64,000 nucleotides of DNA from Stenotrophomonas maltophilia (GCA_900113425.1 FOZF01000003.1:124001-188000); one strand, 5' to 3'. Positions 1 to 10,659 are shown, counted from the first letter of the stretch. Made by a program: numbers and translations. Notes: generated by a model not told the origin, from the sequence alone.

Positions 1-738
1 CGTGATCTGCGCCTGCACGCCCGCCTTGGCATAGGCCTCGACCGCTTCGGCGTGCAGCTTCTCGCCGCTCTGGTGGCGCACCTGCACCGGCACTTCCGCA
101 CCGAGCGCTGCGAGGGCCTGCGGCACGCCGCTGTTGAGTGCGCGCGCACCCTGGCTGCCGCCGACCACCAGCACACGCAACGGACCGTGGCGATCGGCGA
201 AACGCTGTTCCGGCGGCGCGATCGCGGCGATCTCCGCGCGCACTGGATTGCCCACCGCTTCTTCACCCTTGGCGAAGGTGCCGGGGAACCCGGTCAGCAG
301 GCGGCGCGAGTAGCGCGACAGGATGCGGTTGGTCATGCCGGGTGCGCGGTTCTGTTCGTGCACCAGCAGCGGCAGCCCGTGCAGGCGGGTGGCCATGCCA
401 CCGGGGCCCGAGGCGAATCCGCCGAAGGCAATCACCGCACGCGGCTGGCGACGGCGGATGATCATGCCGGCCGCACGCAACGCGCGCATCAGCCGCCACG
501 GTGCGCCCAGCAGTGCCAGCTTGCCCTTGCCACGCAGGCCGGTGATGGCCAGCGTGTCGATCGGAATGTCGTGCTGCGGCACCAGCCGGGTTTCCATCGC
601 GCCTTCGGCGCCCATCCAGGTGACAGGCACGCCACGCTCGCGCAGCACGCGGGCCACGGCCAGCCCCGGGAAGATATGCCCGCCGGTACCACCGGCCAGG
701 ATCATGACCGGGCGAACGTTGTGGTCGGCAGCGCTCAT
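1..738 (-). CDS. murG: MurG, UDP-GlcNAc:lipid I GlcNAc transferase (partial, 3' end outside window)
   Basis: MurG adds GlcNAc to lipid I on the inner face of the cytoplasmic membrane, making lipid II. The first 246 codons are visible and the reading frame is open to the window edge; the family is about 355-360 residues, so roughly a third is missing. The glycine-rich loop [10 protein letters not shown] lies at residues 16-25, HEQNRAPG near residue 127, and [10 protein letters not shown] opens the C-terminal UDP-GlcNAc domain. The ATG overlaps the ftsW stop as ATGA, which fixes the start and implies translational coupling. It is the last visible gene of the leftward dcw operon. Confidence 0.95.
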   Translation of the reverse strand, partial: MSAADHNVRPVMILAGGTGGHIFPGLAVARVLRERGVPVTWMGAEGAMETRLVPQHDIPIDTLAITGLRGKGKLALLGAPWRLMRALRAAGMIIRRRQPRAVIAFGGFASGPGGMATRLHGLPLLVHEQNRAPGMTNRILSRYSRRLLTGFPGTFAKGEEAVGNPVRAEIAAIAPPEQRFADRHGPLRVLVVGGSQGARALNSGVPQALAALGAEVPVQVRHQSGEKLHAEAVEAYAKAGVQAQIT

Positions 739-2051
739 CCGAGCCTCCCGAAGGTCGGTTCGACGCGGGACTGCAGGCGGCTGGTGCCACGCACGGCAGG
801 GCCCGCGCCGGCAGGCGTGTCCGCACCCATCGGCAGCGACCCCGCGGATGGGGCGGACGGCTCTTCGGCCGGTGCGGTAACGGCGTCGTCACCGCCGCCG
901 ATGCGCACGGCCTGGCGGCGCTCGGCACGCTTCAGCTCGTAGGACACGCGCAGCAGCAGGCCCATCGCCACGCAGGTCATCAGGACCGACGAACCGCCCG
1001 AGGAGATCAGCGGCAGGGTCAGGCCCTTGGTCGGCAGGATGCCCAGGTTCACGCCGATCGAAACAAAGGTCTGCATGCTGATCCACAGGCCGATGCCGAA
1101 GGCGATGTAGCCGGAGAAGTGGCGCTTCATTTCCACGCAGCGCATGCCCAGCCAGAAGGTGCGGCCGACCAGCAGCGCGAACAGGGCAATGATGACGCAG
1201 GTGCCCATGAAGCCGAATTCCTCGGCGGTCACCGAGAAGATGAAGTCGGTATGTGCTTCGGGCAGGTAGTACAGCTTCTGTACCGAATTGCCGAGGCCGA
1301 CGCCGGTCCACTCGCCGCGCCCCACCGCCATCAGCGCGTTGGACAGCTGGTAACCGTCGCCCTGCTGGTCGGCCCACGGGTCCAGGAACGAGGTGATGCG
1401 GCGCATGCGGTACGGCTCGATGATCGCCAGCGCACTCATGCCGACCAGGCCGATGATCACCGGCATCGACATGCGCGGCATGTTGACTCCGCCCAGCACC
1501 AGCATGCCGGCCGTGATCGCCAGCAGCAGGGTCGACGAACCGAAGTCGGGCTGAAGCAGCAGCAGCACCACCAGCGCACCGGCCACGCCCAGCGGCTTGA
1601 GCATCGCCGGCCAGGTCGCGTTGACCTCGTCGCGGAAGCGCACCAGGTAGCTGGACAGCCAGACGATGTACAGCACCTTCACCGCTTCCACGGTCTGGAA
1701 CTTGGAGACCCCCAGGTTGATCCAGCGGCGCGCACCATTGACGCTGCTGCCCAGACCGGGAATGAACACCACCAGCAGCAGTGCGAAGCAGCCCAGCAGC
1801 AGCACCTGGTTGTACTGCTCGATGGACTTCAGCTCGGTGCGCGCGGCAATGGCCGCCAGCACGATGCCGATCGCCAGGAACACCAGGTGGCGGTTGAGGT
1901 AGTAGAACGGGCTGCTCATCAACGCGATCGAGCTCGACGCCACCATCACCACGCCCAGCCCGGTGAGCGCGAGCATCGCACCCAGCAGCCACTTGTCGTA
2001 GCTGCCTTCGATGGCTTCGAGGCGTGTTGCCTGGCGGGACAGGTCGTTCAT
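735..2051 (-). CDS. ftsW: FtsW, SEDS-family septal peptidoglycan polymerase
   Basis: FtsW is the polytopic SEDS glycosyltransferase that polymerises lipid II at the division septum together with FtsI. The 438-residue product has about ten hydrophobic segments. It carries family landmarks such as [13 protein letters not shown] (in the 120s) and [10 protein letters not shown] near residue 360. A short cytoplasmic N-terminus precedes the first membrane segment, and the C-terminal tail of about 65 residues is Ala/Pro/Gly-rich and probably disordered. It lies 2 bp downstream of mraY and overlaps murG by four bases. Its place between mraY and murG is the usual dcw order and argues for FtsW rather than RodA. 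Confidence 0.96.
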   Translation of the reverse strand: MNDLSRQATRLEAIEGSYDKWLLGAMLALTGLGVVMVASSSIALMSSPFYYLNRHLVFLAIGIVLAAIAARTELKSIEQYNQVLLLGCFALLLVVFIPGLGSSVNGARRWINLGVSKFQTVEAVKVLYIVWLSSYLVRFRDEVNATWPAMLKPLGVAGALVVLLLLQPDFGSSTLLLAITAGMLVLGGVNMPRMSMPVIIGLVGMSALAIIEPYRMRRITSFLDPWADQQGDGYQLSNALMAVGRGEWTGVGLGNSVQKLYYLPEAHTDFIFSVTAEEFGFMGTCVIIALFALLVGRTFWLGMRCVEMKRHFSGYIAFGIGLWISMQTFVSIGVNLGILPTKGLTLPLISSGGSSVLMTCVAMGLLLRVSYELKRAERRQAVRIGGGDDAVTAPAEEPSAPSAGSLPMGADTPAGAGPAVRGTSRLQSRVEPTFGRLG

Positions 2052-2053
2052 CG

Positions 2054-3139
2054 TCAGCGCACCTTCAACGTGGCCAGGCCGATCAGCACGAGCACGACGG
2101 AGATGATCCAGAAACGCACGATCACGCGCGGCTCCGGCCAGCCCTTCAGTTCAAAATGGTGATGGATCGGCGCCATGCGGAACACGCGCTTGCCGGTCAG
2201 CTTGAACGAGGCAACCTGGATCATCACCGACAGGGTTTCGATGACGAACACGCCGCCCATGATCACCAGCACCAGTTCCTGGCGGGTGATCACCGCGATC
2301 GTGCCCAGCACCGCGCCCAGCGCCAGCGCGCCGATGTCGCCCATGAAGACCATCGCCGGATAGGTGTTGAACCACAGGAAGCCCAGCCCCGCGCCCGCGA
2401 TGGCGGCGCAGATGATGACCAGCTCACCGGCACCGGGAATCTGCGGGATCTGCAGGTAGTTGGCGAACACCACGTTGCCGGAGGCGTAGGCGAACACGCC
2501 CAGCGCGCAGGCGACCAGCACGGTCGGCATGATGGCCAGGCCGTCCAGGCCATCGGTCAGGTTGACCGCGTTGGAGAAGCCGACGATCCAGAAGTAGGCG
2601 ATGGTCACGAAGCCGATGCCGGCCAGTGGCAGCGCCACCGACTTGAACATCGGAATGTAGAAGGTCAGTGCGGCAGGCACATCGGCGGTATAGAACAGGA
2701 ACAGGCCGGCGGCCAGTCCGAAGATCGACTGCAGCAGGTACTTCCAGCGCGACTTCAGGCCGTTCGGATCGCGGCGGACGATCTTGATCCAGTCGTCGTA
2801 CCAGCCGATCGCGCCGAAGCACAGCATCACCGCCAGCACCAGCCAGACGTAGCGGTTGCGCAGGTCGGCCCACATCAGCACCGACAGGGTGACGGTGAGC
2901 AGGATCAGTGAACCGCCCATGGTCGGCGTGCCGGCCTTGGAGAAATGGGTCTGCGGGCCGTCCTTGCGGATCGGCTGGCCGCCCTTGAACTGGGCAAGCT
3001 TGCGGATCATCGCCGGGCCGAGCCACAGCGACAGGAACAGGGCCGTCAACGCAGCGAGGATGGCGCGGAACGTCTGGTAGTTGAACAGCCCGAACAGGCT
3101 CTCCAACTGCTGCAACCATCGAGCCAGTTCATACAACAT
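2054..3139 (-). CDS. mraY: MraY, phospho-MurNAc-pentapeptide translocase
   Basis: MraY transfers phospho-MurNAc-pentapeptide to undecaprenyl phosphate, forming lipid I in the inner membrane. The 361-residue length is the family norm. Family signatures seen are DDWIKI (in the 120s), [13 protein letters not shown] near residue 200, and the histidine-rich MAPIHHHFE loop near residue 330. The frame extends 20 codons upstream, but the ATG giving MLYELARW is chosen. It has an AGGAGAGG ribosome-binding site just upstream and gives the normal family N-terminus. This start overlaps the end of murF by 11 bases. Confidence 0.96.
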   Translation of the reverse strand: MLYELARWLQQLESLFGLFNYQTFRAILAALTALFLSLWLGPAMIRKLAQFKGGQPIRKDGPQTHFSKAGTPTMGGSLILLTVTLSVLMWADLRNRYVWLVLAVMLCFGAIGWYDDWIKIVRRDPNGLKSRWKYLLQSIFGLAAGLFLFYTADVPAALTFYIPMFKSVALPLAGIGFVTIAYFWIVGFSNAVNLTDGLDGLAIMPTVLVACALGVFAYASGNVVFANYLQIPQIPGAGELVIICAAIAGAGLGFLWFNTYPAMVFMGDIGALALGAVLGTIAVITRQELVLVIMGGVFVIETLSVMIQVASFKLTGKRVFRMAPIHHHFELKGWPEPRVIVRFWIISVVLVLIGLATLKVR

Positions 3140-4523
3140 GCGGGGATTCCTCTCCTTGCGCCAGCAGCGCTTTGACGATCGTGTCCATGGCGCTGCCACG
3201 GGAACCCTTGACCAGGCAGCGCACGCCGGCGTGCAGCTCGTCCTTCAACGCCTGCGACAGCGCGTCATGGGTGGCGAATTGGCGGCCGCCTTCGCCGAAC
3301 GCGGCGGCAGCGGCGGCACTGAGCGGACCGAGCGCGTACAGGCGCTTCAGCCCTGCGGCGCGCGCGCGGACGCCGGCCTGCGCGTGCAGCGACTGCGCGT
3401 CCGGGCCAAGCTCGCGCATGTCACCCAGCACCAGCCAGCCCTCCTCCGGGGCGGCCGCCAGCGCATCGATGGCGGCGGCCAGCGAACCGGGATTGGCGTT
3501 GTAGCTGTCGTCCACCAGCACCGCGCCATTGCGCAGCTGGTGGGCGATCTGCCGTCCGGGCACCGGCTGTGCTTCGGCCAGGCCGGCGGCAATCCATGCC
3601 AGGTCGATGCCGGCGGCCAGCGCCAGGCTGGCGGCAGCAAGCGCGTTGCTGACGTTGTGGCGGCCCGGCAAGCCCAGCACCACGCGCGCTTCGCCCATCG
3701 GCGAGACCAGCGTGAACTGGCTGCCCTGCGCACCGGCGCGGATGTCACGCGCGGTGATGTCGGCCGTGTGTTCCAGGCCGTAGCGCAGCACGCGGCAGCG
3801 CGGCGGGACGCCGACGAAGTGCTGCTCGAACCAGCGTCCGTAGGCATCATCGACATTGATCACCGCCACGCCGTCGGCCGGCAGTGCAGCGTAGATGGCG
3901 CCCTTGGTAGTGGCCACGCCGAGCAGGCTGCCCATCCGCTCGAGATGCGCAGGCGCGATGTTGTTGACCAGCGCATAGCGCGGGCGGGCGATATCGGTCA
4001 GGTAGGCGATGTCGCCCGGCTTGCCGGCGCCCATCTCGTAGACGGCGTAGTCGGCATCTTCCGGTGCATCGATCACCGCCAGTGGCAGGCCGATCTCGTT
4101 GTTGCGGTTGCCCGGGTTGGCGTAGACCACCTTGTGCGCGTGCTGTGCCACCTGTTGCAGGATGGCCAGCAGCAGGCTCTTCACGCTGGTCTTGCCGTTG
4201 CTGCCGGTGATCGCGAAGACCTCGGTGCTGCGGTCGCGCTGCATGCCGGTGGCGATCTTCGCCAGCGCCAGTTCACTGTCGGCGACCAGCACCTGCGGCA
4301 GCTCGACCGGCAGCAGCCGCTCGACCAGCAGCGCGCTGGCGCCACGGGCCTGCGCGTCGGCGGCGAAGTCATGGCCATCGAAGCGCTCGCCACGCAGGGC
4401 CACGTACAGGCTGCCCGGGCCGAGACTGCGGGTATCGTTGCTGATGGCATCGATGGCGACATCGTCGCCGTGGATCTCGCCGCCGGCCCAGTGCGCGATC
4501 AGCGACAGCAGGGTGCGCTTCAT
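3129..4523 (-). CDS. murF: MurF, UDP-MurNAc-tripeptide D-Ala-D-Ala ligase
   Basis: MurF is the cytoplasmic ATP-dependent ligase that adds D-Ala-D-Ala to UDP-MurNAc-tripeptide, completing the pentapeptide. The product has 464 residues. The Mur ligase P-loop [13 protein letters not shown] lies near residues 106-118. Central-domain motifs such as [12 protein letters not shown] and the C-terminal substrate segment [10 protein letters not shown] near residue 340 are present. The start ATG overlaps the murE stop (ATGA) and the end overlaps mraY, so it sits inside a tightly coupled operon. Confidence 0.96.
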   Translation of the reverse strand: MKRTLLSLIAHWAGGEIHGDDVAIDAISNDTRSLGPGSLYVALRGERFDGHDFAADAQARGASALLVERLLPVELPQVLVADSELALAKIATGMQRDRSTEVFAITGSNGKTSVKSLLLAILQQVAQHAHKVVYANPGNRNNEIGLPLAVIDAPEDADYAVYEMGAGKPGDIAYLTDIARPRYALVNNIAPAHLERMGSLLGVATTKGAIYAALPADGVAVINVDDAYGRWFEQHFVGVPPRCRVLRYGLEHTADITARDIRAGAQGSQFTLVSPMGEARVVLGLPGRHNVSNALAAASLALAAGIDLAWIAAGLAEAQPVPGRQIAHQLRNGAVLVDDSYNANPGSLAAAIDALAAAPEEGWLVLGDMRELGPDAQSLHAQAGVRARAAGLKRLYALGPLSAAAAAAFGEGGRQFATHDALSQALKDELHAGVRCLVKGSRGSAMDTIVKALLAQGEESPHVV

Positions 4524-6019
4524 CGTGCACCCTCCGCCGCCAGCACACCGGCCTTGGCAGCCAGTGCGGCGGCCGCCACTTCGGTGTCGTCGAAGTCGTG
4601 GCGTACGCCCTTGATCTCCTGGTAGGGCTCATGGCCCTTGCCGGCGATCAGGATGATGTCGCCGGCACCGGCGCGCTTCACGGCAAGGCCGATCGCGCGC
4701 GCACGGTTGCGCTGCACCGTTACCGCCCCGGCATCGGTGAATCCTGCAAGGATGTCGGCGACGATGCGGTCACCGTCCTCGCCACGCGGATTGTCATCGG
4801 TGACGATGACCTGGTTGGCCAGCCGCTCGGCGATGGCCGCCATCTGCGGGCGCTTGCCGGTGTCACGTTCACCGCCACAGCCGAACACACAGAACAGCGT
4901 GCCCTGCAGATGCCCGTGCAGGCTGTCCAGTGCCTGTTCCAGTGCATCCGGCGTGTGCGCGTAGTCGATGACCACGGTCGGCAGGCCCTGCTCGCCGCCA
5001 AGGCGGTTCATGCGGCCGCGGATCGGCTGCAGCGCCGACAGCACCTCGGCGACACGCGGCAGTGACTGGCCCTGCGCGTGCAGGGTGCCGGCCACGGCCA
5101 GCAGGTTGTCGACGTTGAAGCGGCCCAGCAGCGGCGATCGGACAGCTGCGCGCTGGCCTTCGATCACCAGGTCGAAGGCGATGCCACGGCCATCAAGCTG
5201 CAGCGCGTCGGCGAGCACGACGGCGCCGTCGGTACCGCGCGAGCTCAGGCCGATCGGCAGCACGCCGGCCGGCAGGTCGGCGAACAGCTGGCGCCCGAAC
5301 GCGTCGTCGAGGTTGATCACCGCGGCCTTCAGGCCGGGACGATGGAACAGGCGGGCCTTGGCCGCGCCGTAGCTGGCCATGTCGCCGTGGTAATCGAGAT
5401 GATCGCGGGTGAGGTTGGTGAACACGGCCACGTCGTAATGCACGGCATCGACGCGACCCTGGTCCAGCGCATGTGAGCTGACTTCCATCGCCACCGCGCG
5501 CGCGCCCTGGTCGCGCAGCTGCGCCAGCAGTTCATGCATCTGCAGCACCAGCGGCGTGGTGAAGCCGGTCGGCTCGACCGCGCCGTAAAGTCCAGCGCCC
5601 AGCGTGCCGATACTGCCACTGGGCGTCCCCAGCAGCTGCCAGGCCTGGGCCAGCAGCTGCACGGTGGACGTCTTGCCGTTGGTACCGGTGACACCCACCA
5701 TCGCCATTGCCCGCGACGGTGCACCGTGGAACTGGTCAGCCATTGCGCCCATGCGTGCGCGCAGGCCCGGGACCGCGATGGCATCGGCCGGTGCGGGCAG
5801 ATCGTCCGGTGCCGGCGGTTCGAACAGGATCGCGCCGGCGCCCGCCGCGCGCGCCTGATCGACGAAGCCCAGGCCATGTGCGCCGAAGCCGGCGATGGCC
5901 ACGAAGGCATTGCCGGGGCGTACGGCACGGCTGTCCAGCACCAGGCCGGTCAGAACGGGATCATGGCCCGCCAGGGCCACGTCCGGAAGCAACTGCGAAA
6001 GCAACATCGAAGGGCTCAT
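4520..6019 (-). CDS. murE: MurE, UDP-MurNAc-dipeptide:meso-diaminopimelate ligase
   Basis: MurE adds the third peptide residue to UDP-MurNAc-L-Ala-D-Glu. The 499-residue product carries the P-loop [10 protein letters not shown] near residues 109-118. A DNPR motif near residue 409 is the signature for meso-diaminopimelate, as expected in Gram-negatives. The frame runs 53 codons further upstream into ftsI. The ATG at 6019 is chosen because it forms an ATGA overlap with the ftsI stop and gives a normal N-terminus ([11 protein letters not shown]). It is fused to neither MurF nor any other partner. Confidence 0.95.
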   Translation of the reverse strand: MSPSMLLSQLLPDVALAGHDPVLTGLVLDSRAVRPGNAFVAIAGFGAHGLGFVDQARAAGAGAILFEPPAPDDLPAPADAIAVPGLRARMGAMADQFHGAPSRAMAMVGVTGTNGKTSTVQLLAQAWQLLGTPSGSIGTLGAGLYGAVEPTGFTTPLVLQMHELLAQLRDQGARAVAMEVSSHALDQGRVDAVHYDVAVFTNLTRDHLDYHGDMASYGAAKARLFHRPGLKAAVINLDDAFGRQLFADLPAGVLPIGLSSRGTDGAVVLADALQLDGRGIAFDLVIEGQRAAVRSPLLGRFNVDNLLAVAGTLHAQGQSLPRVAEVLSALQPIRGRMNRLGGEQGLPTVVIDYAHTPDALEQALDSLHGHLQGTLFCVFGCGGERDTGKRPQMAAIAERLANQVIVTDDNPRGEDGDRIVADILAGFTDAGAVTVQRNRARAIGLAVKRAGAGDIILIAGKGHEPYQEIKGVRHDFDDTEVAAAALAAKAGVLAAEGAR

Positions 6020-7860
6020 TGCGTGCCTCCCGTGGCGGGGGGCGTCTGGACCTGCGCGCTGGGCAGCGCGGCATCGAATTCGGCGGCGGCATCGACCGGC
6101 AACGCGGTCTCGGCCGGCGGAGCCGGCAGGATCGAGGCCGAGTGCCCCATCTTTCCGGACTGCTGCGCGGCCAGCCACGACTGCAGGTCGTCCAGCGGCA
6201 CATCCATCAGGCGCAGAGTGCCTTCCATCACGTTGTGATAGACCGGCGCCGATACCAGGCCGCCGTAGAACTTGCCCGCCTGCGGATCATTGATGACGAT
6301 GACGGTGGCGAAGCGCGGGTTGGTGGCAGGCACCACGCCGGCGAACAGCGCGTTGTAGTGACCGCGTTCGTAGCCGCCGGGGCCGGCCTTGCGCGCAGTA
6401 CCGGTCTTGCCGGCCACGTGGTAGCCCAGGACCGCCGCCTGCTTGGCGCCGCCCTGGGTGACCACCGTTTCCATCATCGCCACCACCTGCTTGGCGACGT
6501 TCTCGTCGATGATCTGCTGGCCTTCGTTGCGCTGGCCCTTGACGAAGGTCGGTGCGATCAGGCGACCGCCGTTGGCCAGCGCCGAGTACGCGGTGGCGAT
6601 CTGCAACGGCGTGACCGACAGGCCGTAGCCATAGGACATGGTGGTCTTGGTGGTTCCCGACCAACGGCCCGGACGCATCACCACGCCTCCCGACTCACCC
6701 GGGAAACCGCTGTGCGGTACCGAGCCATAGCCGAAGCGGCGCACACCGTCATAGAAGGTCTGGTCGGGCATCTTCGCCGCGACCTTGGCCGCACCCACGT
6801 TGGAGCTGCGGGTGATCACGCCGGTCACGTTCAGTACCCCGTTGTTGCGCGGCACGTCGCGGATGGTGAAGCGGCCCAGGGTCATGTAACCCGGATTGGT
6901 GTCGACGATGGTGTCCTTGGTCACCACGCCTGCCTGCAGCGCGGTGGCGATGGTCAACGGCTTCATCGTCGAGCCCGGCTCGACCAGATCGGTCACCGCG
7001 CGATTGCGGCGCGAATCAGGCAATGCACCGGTCAGCGAATTCGGGTTGTAGGTCGGCAGGTTGACCATGGCCAGGATCTCGCCGGTGGTCACGTCCATGA
7101 TGACCATCGAACCGCCGGCCGCCTTGTTGGCCACCAGCGCATTGCGCAGTTCCTTGAAGGCCAGGTACTGGATGCGGCGATCAATGCTGAGGGTCAGGTC
7201 CTTACCCGGTTCGGCGGCGCGCAGCAGGTCGCTCTCCACGGTCTCGCCCTTGCGGTTGCGGATCACCCGCTTCGCGCCCGGCTTGCCGCGCAGCCATTCG
7301 TCGAACGCCAGTTCCAGGCCTTCCTGGCCGCGGTCGTCGATGTTGGTGAAACCCAGCACATGCGCCATCGCTTCGCCCTGCGGGTAGAAGCGGCGGAACT
7401 CGCGCTGCGCGGCCACGCCCGGAATCTTCAGCGCGACCACCTTTTCTGCCTCGTCCGGATTGATCCGGCGACGCAGGTACATGAATTCCTTGTCCGACTT
7501 CTGCGACAGGCGGCTGCTCAGCTCGTCCACCGACATGCCCACGGCCTGCGCCAGTTCCGGAATGCGGTCAGGCGCGCGCAGCAGGTCCTGCGGGTTCACC
7601 CAGATCGAGGCAACCGGGGTGGAGACCGCCAGCGGTTCGCCGTTGCGGTCGGTGATCATGCCGCGCGAGGTCTTGATCGGCAGCTCGCGCAGGTAGCGGG
7701 CCTCGCCCTGGCGCTGGTAGAAATCGCTGTTGATGATCTGTACGTAGGCCGCGCGGCCGACCAGCGACACCGAACACAGGCCGAGCGCCAGCGCGACCCA
7801 ACGCAGGCGCTGGCGCAGGTTGAAGGCGTTGCGTGGACGGTTGCGGCCGGTCTTGCTCAT
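6016..7860 (-). CDS. ftsI: FtsI / PBP3, septal peptidoglycan transpeptidase
   Basis: This is the class B penicillin-binding protein that crosslinks septal peptidoglycan as partner of FtsW. The 614-residue product has a basic cytoplasmic tip, one membrane anchor at about residues 22-42, a PBP dimerisation domain and a transpeptidase domain. The active-site motifs are visible: SxxK as EPGSTMKP near residue 297, SxN as SSN near 350, and KTG in AGKTGTARK near 483. The C-terminal 50 residues are Ala/Pro-rich. It overlaps ftsL upstream and murE downstream by four bases each. Confidence 0.97.
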   Translation of the reverse strand: MSKTGRNRPRNAFNLRQRLRWVALALGLCSVSLVGRAAYVQIINSDFYQRQGEARYLRELPIKTSRGMITDRNGEPLAVSTPVASIWVNPQDLLRAPDRIPELAQAVGMSVDELSSRLSQKSDKEFMYLRRRINPDEAEKVVALKIPGVAAQREFRRFYPQGEAMAHVLGFTNIDDRGQEGLELAFDEWLRGKPGAKRVIRNRKGETVESDLLRAAEPGKDLTLSIDRRIQYLAFKELRNALVANKAAGGSMVIMDVTTGEILAMVNLPTYNPNSLTGALPDSRRNRAVTDLVEPGSTMKPLTIATALQAGVVTKDTIVDTNPGYMTLGRFTIRDVPRNNGVLNVTGVITRSSNVGAAKVAAKMPDQTFYDGVRRFGYGSVPHSGFPGESGGVVMRPGRWSGTTKTTMSYGYGLSVTPLQIATAYSALANGGRLIAPTFVKGQRNEGQQIIDENVAKQVVAMMETVVTQGGAKQAAVLGYHVAGKTGTARKAGPGGYERGHYNALFAGVVPATNPRFATVIVINDPQAGKFYGGLVSAPVYHNVMEGTLRLMDVPLDDLQSWLAAQQSGKMGHSASILPAPPAETALPVDAAAEFDAALPSAQVQTPPATGGTQ

Positions 7861-8120
7861 GGGCGCACCACGACTACGTCGGCGGCCTCGGGGAACTTCA
7901 TGCCCAGCTTTTCACGGGCGATGCGGTCGACGCGGTTGGCTTCGGCCAGGGTGGCCTGTTCCAGCTGCAGGCGGCCGAATTCGATGTTCAGGTCATCGCG
8001 CGCACGCTCGGCGCGCGACAGTTCGATGAACGTCTGCCGGTGGCGGTGGCGCACGAACACCACGCCGATCGCCGAGGCCACGGTGGAGGCCAGCAGAATG
8101 ATCAGCAGCAGGCGGCTCAT
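7857..8120 (-). CDS. ftsL: FtsL, divisome bitopic protein
   Basis: FtsL is a small bitopic divisome protein that forms the FtsQLB complex and activates FtsWI. The 87-residue product starts with one hydrophobic segment (residues 3-22). A charged, coiled-coil-like stretch of about 45 residues follows, including [20 protein letters not shown]. It then carries the family motif RIAREKLGM near residue 66. Its position between rsmH and ftsI is diagnostic. Both junctions are ATGA overlaps. Confidence 0.93.
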   Translation of the reverse strand: MSRLLLIILLASTVASAIGVVFVRHRHRQTFIELSRAERARDDLNIEFGRLQLEQATLAEANRVDRIAREKLGMKFPEAADVVVVRP

Positions 8121-9103
8121 GCGTCAGCCTCCCGCTTCTGGGCCACGCGCAGCACGGCGCTGCGCGCGCGCGGGTTGGCGGCCAGTTCGTCGTCCGTGGC
8201 CTTGATGGCCCCGCCGATCAGGTCCAGGGTCGGCACGAACGCGACCGCTTCAGGCAGGCGGCGGTTGGCAGGCGGCGCCTTGGCCAGACGGTTCATGTAC
8301 TGCTTGACGATGCGGTCTTCCAGCGAATGGAAGCTGATGACCGCCAGCCGGCCGCCGGGCTTGAGCCGTTCCACCGCCGCGTCGAGCCCGGCTTCCAGAT
8401 CGGCCAGCTCGCGGTTGATGTGGATGCGGATGGCCTGGAAACTGCGGGTGGCCGGGTGGATCTTGTCCTTGCCGCGGGGCATCACCGACGCGATCAGTTC
8501 GGCCAGTTCGGCGGTGCGGGAGAACGGCTGCTTCTCGCGGCGGGCAACGATGGCGCGGGCGATGCGCCGGCTCTGCCGTTCTTCGCCGTAGGTCCACAGC
8601 ACGTCGGCGATCTCGCGCTCTTCGACGCGGTTGATCCACTGCGCAGCACTTTCGCCGCTGTCCGGGTCCATGCGCATGTCCAGCGGGCCATCCTTGCCGA
8701 AGCTGAAACCACGTTCGGCCACGTCCAGCTGCGGCGAGGACACACCGAGATCGAACAGCACGCCATCCAGGCCTTCGGCGGTCTCATTCCACTGCAGCAG
8801 CTGGGCGAAGCTGCCACGGAAAATCGACACGCGCGGGTCCGGCGCGAAGTCGCGCTCGGCCACAGCGATGGCTTCCGGATCCTTGTCCATGACCAGCAGG
8901 CGTCCCTCCGGCCCCAACTGGGTGAGCACGCCACGTGCGTGACCGCCACGACCGAACGTGCCATCCAGATAACGTCCGTTTTCGATCACCCTCAGGCCGT
9001 CCAGGACCTGGGTGTACAGGACCGGCAGGTGCACCGCCGGCGACTGCGACACCGGAAGGTGACCGGCCTGCGCTTCTGGGCGCATCCGGGCACCCCGGCT
9101 CAC
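8117..9103 (-). CDS. rsmH: RsmH (MraW), 16S rRNA m4C1402 methyltransferase
   Basis: RsmH makes the N4-methylation of C1402 in the 16S rRNA decoding centre. The 328-residue product has [13 protein letters not shown] followed by the SAM-binding motif [10 protein letters not shown] (residues 46-55). It also has [11 protein letters not shown] near 120, [16 protein letters not shown] near 132, and the C-terminal motif [12 protein letters not shown] second possible ATG lies seven codons in (MRPEAQ). The upstream one is used because it makes an ATGA overlap with mraZ. Confidence 0.95.
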   Translation of the reverse strand: MSRGARMRPEAQAGHLPVSQSPAVHLPVLYTQVLDGLRVIENGRYLDGTFGRGGHARGVLTQLGPEGRLLVMDKDPEAIAVAERDFAPDPRVSIFRGSFAQLLQWNETAEGLDGVLFDLGVSSPQLDVAERGFSFGKDGPLDMRMDPDSGESAAQWINRVEEREIADVLWTYGEERQSRRIARAIVARREKQPFSRTAELAELIASVMPRGKDKIHPATRSFQAIRIHINRELADLEAGLDAAVERLKPGGRLAVISFHSLEDRIVKQYMNRLAKAPPANRRLPEAVAFVPTLDLIGGAIKATDDELAANPRARSAVLRVAQKREADA

Positions 9104-9546
9104 AACTTCAGGTCGAGCAACCCATCGCCCAGATCCTCGTCAGACAACGTCTGCTGGATCAGGGCACGATGCGCCTGCTCGCTCCACAATTCGAACTTGT
9201 CGCCCATACCGAGCAATACCGCCTTCTTTTCTATGCCCACCGCACCGCGGTGGCTGGCGGGAATGCTGATACGACCGTTGCCGTCCAGCTCCAGGTGGGC
9301 GGCCGAGCCGACCAGCTTCTGCTGCAACAGGCGCACGACGCGCTGGGTGTTGGGCTTGGACATGACATCGTCGCGGACCCGCTCCCATTCCGACTCGGCA
9401 TACAGCCACAGGCAGCCGGCTTCGAACGGGTTGTAGGTCAACACGAGACGGTTGTTGCTGGCGCGCGCGACGAGGTCGCGGTAAGCGGTGGGAACCGCCA
9501 TGCGCCCCTTGTCGTCAACTGTGATGGCCGTCTCGCCCTGAAACAC
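9100..9546 (-). CDS. mraZ: MraZ, AbrB-fold regulator of the dcw cluster
   Basis: MraZ is a DNA-binding regulator that represses its own dcw operon through repeated GTGGG boxes. With the GTG at 9546 the product is 148 residues and starts [18 protein letters not shown], the first AbrB-like half. The second half contains [16 protein letters not shown]. The frame continues about 20 codons upstream to an ATG, but that N-terminus is not family-like and lies within the operator region. The GTG has AAGGTG about 10 bases upstream. First gene of the dcw operon. Confidence 0.92.
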   Translation of the reverse strand: MFQGETAITVDDKGRMAVPTAYRDLVARASNNRLVLTYNPFEAGCLWLYAESEWERVRDDVMSKPNTQRVVRLLQQKLVGSAAHLELDGNGRISIPASHRGAVGIEKKAVLLGMGDKFELWSEQAHRALIQQTLSDEDLGDGLLDLKL

Positions 9547-9584
9547 GACGCCTGCACCTTGTCCTTCGCCCGGTGAAACATTGA

Positions 9585-9629
9585 ACCACGAAAACCCACA
9601 AAACACCCGGATTTCCCTCTGATGCCCAC
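9585..9629 (-). promoter_or_regulatory. MraZ operator: GTGGG-type boxes at about 10-bp spacing
   Basis: Reading leftward, GTGGG (9629-9625), GAGGG (9619-9615), GTGGG (9599-9595) and GTGGT (9589-9585) recur on a 10-bp register, with a one-base-shifted CCGGG (9610-9606) between them. MraZ of E. coli and Mycoplasma is known to bind TGGGN(7)-type direct repeats in front of mraZ. The boxes start at the promoter -10 region and extend downstream, suited to repression. The array is seen; its function is inferred from family knowledge. Confidence 0.8.
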
Positions 9630-9655
9630 CTTAGCAGCGAGCGAAGGGTTGTCAA
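9628..9655 (-). promoter_or_regulatory. Candidate sigma-70 promoter of the dcw operon
   Basis: A perfect TTGACA (9655-9650) is followed after 16 bp by TAAGGT (9633-9628), which keeps the three most conserved -10 bases. Transcription would start near 9620, inside the MraZ boxes and about 75 nt before the mraZ GTG. This is the only consensus -35 in the gap between mraZ and the divergent NRDE gene. Confidence 0.65.
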
Positions 9656-9725
9656 CAACTTTTCCGCGGGGAAATCGCCAGCCACATCAATGGCTTGCAA
9701 CAACCTTTAGAGAATTGTTCAAGGC

Positions 9726-9734
9726 TTATCCACA
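9726..9734 (+). promoter_or_regulatory. Perfect DnaA-box sequence (TTATCCACA) upstream of mraZ
   Basis: The 9-mer TTATCCACA matches the high-affinity DnaA box exactly. It lies in the 324-bp gap between mraZ and the divergent NRDE gene, about 70 bp upstream of the proposed dcw -35. No second clear box was seen nearby, so this is not an origin. The gap also holds a TCTCAA-TTT-TTGAGA stem-loop at 9748-9762 and no further gene. Confidence 0.45.
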
Positions 9735-9870
9735 AGTTGCTGATCCGTCTCAATTTTTGAGATTGAACGGAAGTTCAGGCCTGTGCAGGGGGCGTGAAAC
9801 ATCGCCCCCGCATTCATCGGGAACTGGCTGAAAGCGGCGCCAGACTGCGCAAACCGGGCACAATGACGTC

Positions 9871-10659
9871 ATGTGCCTGCTTGCTCTTGGCTGGATGCAC
9901 CACCCGCGCTGGCGGCTGGTGATGACCGGCAACCGTGATGAGTTCCACGCCCGTCCGACTGCGGCGCTGGCCCGCTGGCAGGATGAGACCTCCGTCATCG
10001 GCGGGCGCGACCTGCGCTCCGGAGGAGGCTGGGCCGGCGTCGGTGCCGGCGGCCGGATGGCGGTGGTGACCAATGTGCGCGATCCGCTGGCCGCCCAGAC
10101 GGGTCCCTCGCGTGGCGCGCTGGTGGCCGACTTCCTGCGCGGCCGCGAGCCCGCCGCAGTGCATATCGACCGCTTGGCGGCCGTGGCCGGCGCCTACGCC
10201 CCGTTCAACCTGCTGCTGGCCGATAGCGACAGCCTGGAATATCTGGGCAACCACCCTGCCGAACGGCAGCGCCTGGGGCCGGGCGTGCATGGCATGTCCA
10301 ACGGCGCACTCGATGCCCCCTGGCCGAAGACGCAGCGGCTGATGGCCGCGCTGACGGCCTGGCTGGAAGAAGACGGGGTCAGATCCCTTTCGCAAAGCGA
10401 AAGGGATCTGACCCCGGACCTGACCCCGCTATGGACCGCGCTGGCCGACGAACACCGGCCTGCCGACAGCGACCTGCCGGACACCGGCATCGGGCTGGAA
10501 CGCGAGCGCTGGTTGAGCCCGGCCTTCATCCGCGGCGACGACTACGGCACCCGTGCCAGCACCGTGCTGCTGATCGATGGCGACGGCCACGGGCAGATCC
10601 ATGAACGCCGCTTCGGGCCGCAGGGCGTATTCGTTGCCGGAAGCCGCATCGACTTCTGA
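9871..10659 (+). CDS. NRDE-domain (TANGO2-like) protein with an in-frame palindrome
   Basis: The 262-residue protein belongs to the NRDE/TANGO2 family, seen from the N-terminal MCLLALGW with Cys2, the motif TGNRDEFHARPT (residues 19-30) and GRDLRSGGGWAGV. Its biochemical role is unsettled; the fold resembles N-terminal-nucleophile hydrolases and heme-handling roles have been proposed for homologues. No signal peptide is seen. Codons 169-182 are encoded by a perfect 41-bp palindrome that keeps the frame, inserting roughly 15 residues (GVRSLSQSERDLTP) before DLTPLWTALADE. The gene stands alone, divergent from the dcw operon, and ends in front of a SMAG-like palindrome and rnpB. Confidence 0.85.
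   Translation: MCLLALGWMHHPRWRLVMTGNRDEFHARPTAALARWQDETSVIGGRDLRSGGGWAGVGAGGRMAVVTNVRDPLAAQTGPSRGALVADFLRGREPAAVHIDRLAAVAGAYAPFNLLLADSDSLEYLGNHPAERQRLGPGVHGMSNGALDAPWPKTQRLMAALTAWLEEDGVRSLSQSERDLTPDLTPLWTALADEHRPADSDLPDTGIGLERERWLSPAFIRGDDYGTRASTVLLIDGDGHGQIHERRFGPQGVFVAGSRIDF
10375..10415. repeat. Perfect palindrome of the GGGGTC family inside a CDS
   Basis: Two 19-bp arms (GGGGTCAGATCCCTTTCGC and its exact complement) enclose a 3-base loop. The last bases, CTGACCCCG, recur immediately downstream (GACCTGACCCCG), which looks like a short target duplication. The same arm sequence, with variants, occurs in four intergenic palindromes elsewhere in the window (20501, 27916, 29304, 29357). Confidence 0.85.

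Noticed and set aside
5707..8205. An 832-codon plus-strand open frame opposite murE, ftsI and ftsL
   Set aside because: It crosses three verified dcw genes and reads as a shadow frame.
9726..9734. Replication origin at the DnaA box
   Set aside because: A single box, no cluster, no AT-rich unwinding element, and no dnaA, dnaN or gidA nearby.
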